Source: Sarcophilus harrisii (taxonomy: Eukaryota; Chordata; Mammalia; Dasyuromorphia; Dasyuridae). Taken from it: a stretch of 64,000 bases of DNA. The stretch lies in assembly GCF_902635505.1 (NCBI RefSeq), contig NC_045432.1, positions 76,497,051 through 76,561,050 of the forward strand, read 5' to 3'. Made by a program: the position numbers and the translations under genes. Each line of letters starts with the position of its first letter. Position 1 is the stretch's first letter. Shown here piece by piece: positions 57,466-64,000 of the stretch. The notes beneath the pieces were generated by a model that made no database searches, was not told the DNA's origin, and was given only the letters and a program-made list of their open reading frames with translations.

Positions 57466-58097
57466 AAGCTCGTTGGCCTGATTTCCCATAATCCCTCCTT
57501 CATCTGTATTCCTGCCCTTCTCTCCTATCCAACATCCTGTCCGTCTCTCACCTTTTTGTCTTTGTATAGACCAGCCCCTTATCCCCGGAAGGTTCTGCCT
57601 CCCATAAAACCTCTCGTTCCTTCACAGCTCCACTTGGGGAGCTGCTCTTAGGAGAAGCCTTTCCTGATCCACTCCTCCTCTTCCAATTCCCCTGCATTGA
57701 TTTTGTCTGCACATCACTTACCTCTTTACAGCACACAGACTTTTCCTGGATCTCGTTTGGCCCCGAGACTTTGCAGAGCAAAGTGAGGTCCAGTCCAGGG
57801 AACTCAATGGGCCCCGGTCATCATAGAAGCACAGTTAGAACCTGGCACCTCTGGGGCCCTTTGGACAGCAGGCCCAGACTCTTTCTTGGGGGGCGGAGAT
57901 TCTCTTCAACCCTTGAATACAGAGATTGTGAGTGGGCTAGATTGGGGTAAGCACAAGGACGGTGGGATTCTGGAGGATTCAGGGGCTCGGGAGCCATTCT
58001 AGTACTTTCTGGCTGTGGCCTCCCCACCTGCGCAACCCCTGCGAGAGACCTGTTGGATCCCAGAGGCAGAGCTGGCCTGGCTTTGGGGTCCAACTGA

Positions 58098-58361
<264 letters not shown>

Positions 58362-58639
58362 TGAGCTCCCTCCCTCACAGTGCATGCTGGTGGGAGGCTT
58401 CCCTAAGGAAGAAGAGGAGCCCAGAGTCTCCCATCTCACCCCCTCCCCCAAGCTCAGGGTCTTCCATCTCACTCCCCTGAGCCCAGAGCTGCTTCTGAAA
58501 TAGATACTCAGGCATGGGTTCCCAGGAGCAGAGGAAGAGCCCCTTTAGCCACAGAGCTCTAGTACCCTGGGCCCGCTAGTGGCATCATTTCCATACAACC
58601 ACTAGAAACCCTCTAGGGACAGATGAATGCCCGTAAGGG

Positions 58640-58740
58640 ACCATTGAGGGCATCCAGGCTGAACCCCTTGATTATGAAGAGAGGGAAACTGAGGCCCAGG
58701 GAGGTAAAGGGCCTTACCAAGGTCATCCAGGGAACTATGT
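58640..58740 (-). mobile_element. MIR-type SINE relic
   Basis: 'catccaggctgaaccccttg', 'gagggaaactgaggcccagg' and 'ccttaccaaggtcatccagg' in complement order. Confidence 0.8.
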
Positions 58741-58801
58741 CTGATACCGCCCACCCCTGTCTTCCTCCAGTCATTATTTCCCCACAATCTCACCATAGTA
58801 G

Positions 58802-59326
<525 letters not shown>

Positions 59327-59734
59327 TAAGAAAGGTGGGGGCTCTGCGGCTCCCTCCCTGCTGCCGCCGCCTTCGGAAGACTCGGGAGGGAGTCTTTGTA
59401 GTGGCTGCTTCACGCCCGGTATTGCCACTCGGGGCTCCGTTCCCCCCTCCTTCTGCCAGCCAGCCGTCGCGGGCCTCCGATCCAGTTCCCGTCAAACCGG
59501 CCCACTGGCCGTCCCGAGCCTCTTGACATTCTGCTTCCCGCCTCCTTGCCTTTGTGTAGGCTGGTTCGCAGACTTGGAATGTCCTCCGTACTCACCTCCA
59601 TGGCTCAGAAGCCTTCGCTTCCTTCCTTAGCGCAACTCAAGTGCCTCCTTTTCCCTCAGGTCTTTCTCAAGCTTCCAAGTTGTTAGTATGTGCAGCCTCC
59701 TGACATTGCTTACCATTATTTTGTGTAATTGGGG

Positions 59735-59950
59735 CGGGGTTAAGCATTGATTAAGCCCTTACAGTGTGCCAGGCTTTACAATTAGGATCCCATTTGTTCT
59801 CCACCACAAGGGAGGGAGGGGCTGTTATTACCCCCATTTTACCGCAGAGGAAACAGAGACACACTTGCCCCAAATCACACAGCTAGTGAGTGTTTGAGGC
59901 TCGATGTCAGCTCCCAACTCTAGGCCCAGCATTCTATCCATCAAACTGCT
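59735..59950 (-). mobile_element. Near full-length MIR
   Basis: 'gattaagcccttacagtgtg', 'ccaggctttacaattaggat', 'gttattacccccattttacc', 'gcagaggaaacagagacaca', 'cccaaatcacacagctagtg' and 'cccaactctaggcccagcat' span almost the entire complement of MIR. Confidence 0.92.
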
Positions 59951-60419
59951 CCTTGAGGGTGGGAATGCTCTGTGTCCCATATCCCAGTACCTAGAACCCA
60001 AAGAGCCTTCTAGATGCTTGAATCAAATCCACTGCAGAGCGTGAGGGCGAGCAGGTACACCGTTGAGAACCGATTGGATTTTAGGCCAAAGTAATCCATG
60101 CTCAGCTTTCCAAAAGAGCCAGGGAGATCGGGTGGCTCCCATCTCTGTTCCACTCCGGTTCTTTGGGCCCATCGGGGGTGGGGAGGGCCCATCGCCATTC
60201 CATAGCCAAGTAGGGTTGGAGGCGTGCACCAAACATGAGGCCGTTCTTGCCCTTTGGGAAATAATATCTGAAGGCCCTGTTCTTGGCCGCCAGTAAATGA
60301 GCGGGCCTGATGGTTCTTTCTCCTTCTCAGAGAGGATGGGGGGAGGGAAAAATGGAAAAGAACTTTCTTTTTCTTTTCCTTTACCAGTCGAATTATGGCA
60401 AGTTTTAGATGAAAGATAG

Positions 60420-61015
60420 GGGTCGCTCAGCTCCCGACAGATAGCGTGTTCCTCCTTAGCCAGAATCACGGGCCAAAAGATCCAGCATCCCGACATGTAT
60501 GGTTAGTCAGTGTGTGTCTTGGGCGGGACGGGCAAATTAACTCAAATCCGGTCATTCGAGAAGCAGCGGGCGAACACCTCTTATTGCAGAGACAAACAAA
60601 ACTGTCTCTTATGGCCCAATTGGTCACACTGTTGTCCTCTCGCTGGGCACTTGGCTTTGCTTCTCTTGCTACCGTCAAGAGTGCTGCTATAAATAATCCG
60701 GTATTATATGGAACCTTTCCCTCTCTTTGACCTTTGCTGGAGGGGGGTACCTTGTACTGGTGTTTCTGGGTCAAAGGGCATGGCCAAGTTAGTGATTTTT
60801 CTGGTAGAATTTCAGCTTATTTGCCAGAACGGTTGGAGCAGTTCACGGCTCTATCCAAAGTATGTTCTAGCACCTGGTTTTCCCCAGCCCCTCCAACAAT
60901 TACCTGCTTTGAGTTCCCTCAACTTTAACAGTCTGAAGGAAGTGAGATAAAACCTCCGGCTTAGTGAAAAGTGCCTCTCTCTCCTAATCACTTATTTGGT
61001 CCATTCTTTCTTATA
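60420..61015 (-). mobile_element. LINE-1 3' end fragment
   Basis: 'gtgctgctataaataatccg', 'ctgggtcaaagggcatggcc', 'ccagaacggttggagcagtt', 'cacggctctatcc', 'cccagcccctccaacaatta' and 'cctaatcacttatttggtcc' are the reverse complement of the L1 3' region of therian mammals. About 600 bases, strongly diverged, no frame. Confidence 0.85.
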
Positions 61016-61104
61016 ATTCTTCTTTCCCATTGGTGGCCTCTGACCTCACAGCTCTTTTTGTAGCACTAGCACCCAGGACGTGTTTCAGTCTCGTTGGTTA
61101 GGTC

Positions 61105-61240
61105 TAGAGCCACAAAGGACCTTCCAGGCTTTCTAGTCCAACTGCCTCATTTTTCAGAGGCAAGAACTGAATCCAAAAGACTTAGCCAGAGTTTTAAAAG
61201 TGGAAGAGCTGGAATTTGAACTCGGAGCTCTGTCGATGGA
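61105..61240 (-). mobile_element. MIR-type SINE relic
   Basis: 'agccacaaaggaccttccag', 'ctcatttttcagaggcaaga', 'agacttagccagagttttaa' and 'gagctggaatttgaactcgg' in complement order. Confidence 0.8.
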
Positions 61241-62334
61241 TCCATCACGTACACTGGTTGCTCGTGCACATTTTGGCTTGCAACCTAAGCTAGGGATAAT
61301 AATTCACCCCGAATCGAAACCCAGCGCTTCCTCCGCACGGCCCTTTTGTGTGAGGAGCTTGTTCTGAGGAGCGGTCCCGAGCATCCGAAGCACCGGGCTT
61401 CATCTCCGTGCCGGAGGTGGCTACACGGCTGGAGTGGGGGGGTGCCTAAGCTTCGTTCATCCAGACACGGATAGAAGGCAAGCGGCTCTGAGTTCAGATG
61501 TTGGTCGAGGCCTTGGGCGGCCTGCCTTTGAGATACGGTTTTTCGATCTGCTCGATCCAGTTTGTTGCATGTCCATCAGAAGGGCCCATCCGAAGAGTGA
61601 TGACTGAATAATTAATTCCCTAGCCGGGTTTCCCTTCTGCTCTGCTGTCATAATAAGCTTTTTTTTATCTCATATATCTTCCTTCCCTCACTAGATCTCA
61701 CATCAGTGAAGGCTCCACTCAGAGAGGTCTACCTCAGGAATGGTGGAATATTCTTCACAGAAGGTCTCTCTTATATTTGATGTTGTTCTTTCCTTTGATT
61801 CATGTCGCATTTCCGTTTCCCAAGAATTATTGCATATCTGCCGATTTTATACTCTCCGACTGCCACGGTGTAGTTGTATTGACACGTTACATTTTTAGAG
61901 AGAGGTGAGGACTACGTCCAATACACCCCCAAAATGGAGATTAGAGCCAAATTAGAACCTTAGAATTTTGAAGAGTCTCCTTACCTATTTTCATATGCTA
62001 ATAATATCAGCAGGGGAGAAATTCATTTGGAGAATTTCTAAGAAATTCTTAGAAACTAAGTATGGCGTATCCCAAGCAGTTTCTTTGAGGCTAAATGTTG
62101 CGTGTCATTCGATGGAACGTGTGTTTGTTTTCATCCGGTGAAGTCCTTGTCTTCCTGCTGCCGCACTGTCCCTCTGAATCCCCAGCACCAAATTTTCATG
62201 GGTCTTAACGATAGAGGAGATGTTGCGTGCGCCAGAGCAGATCTGGAGCATTTCGGCCTCCCGTCACATGGGGGTCCGCTCCCGGTGAACAGGAGAGAGA
62301 TGCTCGAGGGTGGGAGCTGCTCCATTTTTGGCCT

Positions 62335-62515
62335 AGTGCTCTCCCTAGCACATAGTAGGTGCTTTCCAAGAGCTGGTCGAATTCATTTAAAGTGGTGCGA
62401 TTTAAGAAAAAGAGCGCTGGATTGGGGGAGATGGAAGACCATAGTCTCGCTACCGCTGGTCATCTTGGTCTAGTCGCTTCACTTCTCTGTGTCTCAGTTT
62501 CCCACTGGCATTAGA
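62335..62515 (+). mobile_element. MIR fragments
   Basis: 'ctagcacatagtaggtgctt' (MIR tail) is followed by 'gagcgctggattgggggaga', 'tcttggtctagtcgcttcac' and 'ttctctgtgtctcagtttcc' (MIR body). These are two pieces in the same orientation. Confidence 0.7.
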
Positions 62516-63960
62516 TGCTCTGCCCCTAAATCCAAGCTGATAAGGGAGCCCTCTCTCGTGCTGGGGGCCTCTCTGGCTGTTTCCTCTGAAGAATTCTTCC
62601 AGTGACCCCACGTTTGCAGGCATCATGCCTGAGGTTCTCGGATTCTCCATCTCAATTATCTGACGAGGCTCAGGGCCACCAAAGTAGCTTCTTACTCGGT
62701 GCGAGTGGCAGCTGGCCCTGGCTTGGCCCCAGCCCTTCCCTGTAAAATTAGCCTTTGCCTACTTCCCATAGATCCAGGAGCCCAGGCCGAGAGCTGGGAG
62801 GACCCTTAGAGGTCACTTGACACAGTCCCTTCATCCGCTACCTTGTTTGAGGCACACAGTCAGCCACTGGGACCCACTTTAGCAGCCCCGACTCTGGTGC
62901 TGCTGCGACTGGAGGTGCCCTCTTCTGCCTCTGGGCCTCTGAGCACTTTCCTGGTGTTTGGGCTCTCCTGGCCTAGTTTCTCTCTTTCCCCCACTTTCCC
63001 CTAGACCTGTTGCCTGGTTTCCTTCTTCAGGCCCAGATGTACAGGAGGCCCATGGCCTCCCTGAGCCTCAGGCTTTGGTAGTGGAGTCCCCCTTTATCAG
63101 GAGCAAAGATCGAGTGCCCTACTGAAAAGGGCTCGGGTCCTTGGAAGACCAGAGGCGTAGTCAGTGATACTAGCGGCCGCTGCTGGCCCAGGTGTGCTTC
63201 AAGTGAGTCCTGGAGCCTCCCAATGACCGATTGCCCCAATTCTCCCCTCAACAGCCCATGGCCAGACTACCTTTGGTAAGGAGCCCGTGTCGCTCTGATT
63301 CCTGCCAAACAGAGGGCCGGAGCGGCAGCAGTGTGATGGTTCTTTCTGGGACTCTTGCAGCTTTGGGGGGAGCCTTAGGTGTTGGGTACTAGCTGGGGAC
63401 TGTGTGGCTGATTGACGTTTGAGGGGTCCTTAGGGCCCGTGTCCTGTTTGTTGCTGTGCTCCCCCTCGCTCCTGAAGGTTCCTGGCTTTGTCTGTTCCAT
63501 GCGGGCTGGATATTGCCTCTGGTCTCTAGCTTGGCTGCAGAAGAGAGGGCCTTTTGTGGCAGGGGGAGGGGGAGGAAGAAGAGAGGCAGGAAGGGATGTG
63601 TCCTGCTTACCTTGGAGGCTGGAAGGAAAGGCAAAGCTAGACCTCCCTGGAGTGTGTAGGCCCAAGCTAAAGACCTGAGTTGGGATGGGGAAGTGGACCA
63701 TCATCTGAGGGAACTGACCTGTTTCCTGAGGATGGTTCCTGGCTCTCAGAAATGGTCCTCGGTGATCTAGTCCAAGTTATTGTTCCTATAACCCTGCCCT
63801 AAGATGGGAGAACTTGGGTGCAGAATCCGGAGTCTCTCTGGGTCACCACCCTCAAGTGGGTTGACTCCGGTTCGAAGCTTTCTGGAAATTCCCCTGAAGG
63901 AAGAGAGCCCTCCTGGACTTGGCGGCCCTCCCACCATCCTTTTATGCTTTCCTGATTTAG

Positions 63961-64000
63961 GGACACGACCAGTGGCAGCAGCCACTCTCCCAATACCAGC
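63961..64000 (+). CDS. AMOT: AMOT coding exon, partial at right edge
   Basis: Acceptor 'cctgatttag'. The first G completes the Arg codon, then DTTSGSSHSPNTS runs to the edge. Human AMOT has DTTVISHSPNTS, so the Val-Ile pair is replaced by Ser-Gly-Ser, one residue longer. This is where the coiled coil ends and the C-terminal angiomotin domain begins. Confidence 0.95.

Overview
The window is mammalian nuclear DNA, most likely from a marsupial. The strongest sign is several tRNA-derived SINEs of the marsupial WSINE1/MAR1 type: a tRNA-like head, an 'agttcaaatc' B box, a body of the type 'tgtgaccctgggcaagtcacttaac', and a poly-A tail. Other signs are the 3' ends of a marsupial-type LINE-1, many old MIR/CORE-SINE relics, and a short hAT element that resembles families I recall from opossum and bats. 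I cannot name the species. AMOT is X-linked in therian mammals, so this is probably X-chromosome sequence (inference). There is no prokaryotic, CRISPR, phage or operon content. || One gene can be supported: AMOT (angiomotin), on the plus strand and running off the right edge. A CpG-island promoter lies at about 12.25-13.9 kb. A non-coding first exon ends at 13,611, and a second non-coding exon is 19,259-19,382. A large coding exon is readable only at its 3' end (31,273-31,529). Six internal coding exons follow: 37,123-37,570, 41,051-41,195, 43,283-43,375, 47,079-47,224, 58,137-58,286 and 59,135-59,325. A last partial exon starts at 63,961. All coding junctions obey GT-AG, the reading phase is kept across each one, and together they give about 490 residues without a stop. 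These cover the second and third PPxY motifs, the start Met of the short p80 isoform, and most of the AMOT coiled-coil membrane-binding domain. || Layout: 1-12,250 is upstream non-coding DNA with simple repeats, SINE relics, a possible LTR and old LINE-like relics. 12,250-13,900 is the promoter and CpG island. The rest is AMOT with repeat-rich introns, including large purine or pyrimidine tracts at 18.1-18.9, 40.2-40.5 and 56.3-56.9 kb, a 47-base G run at 46.45 kb, and L1 3' ends at 39.7-40.9 and 60.4-61.0 kb. || The main anomaly is at 29.16-31.26 kb. A block of about 1,120 bases with no purine is flanked by homopolymer-inflated sequence, exactly where the N-terminal 200 or so residues of the long AMOT isoform should be encoded. 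It looks like a consensus or assembly artefact that hides the first L/PPxY motif and the LATS phosphosite of AMOT. I found no convincing undescribed biological system; the points worth checking are listed as findings.
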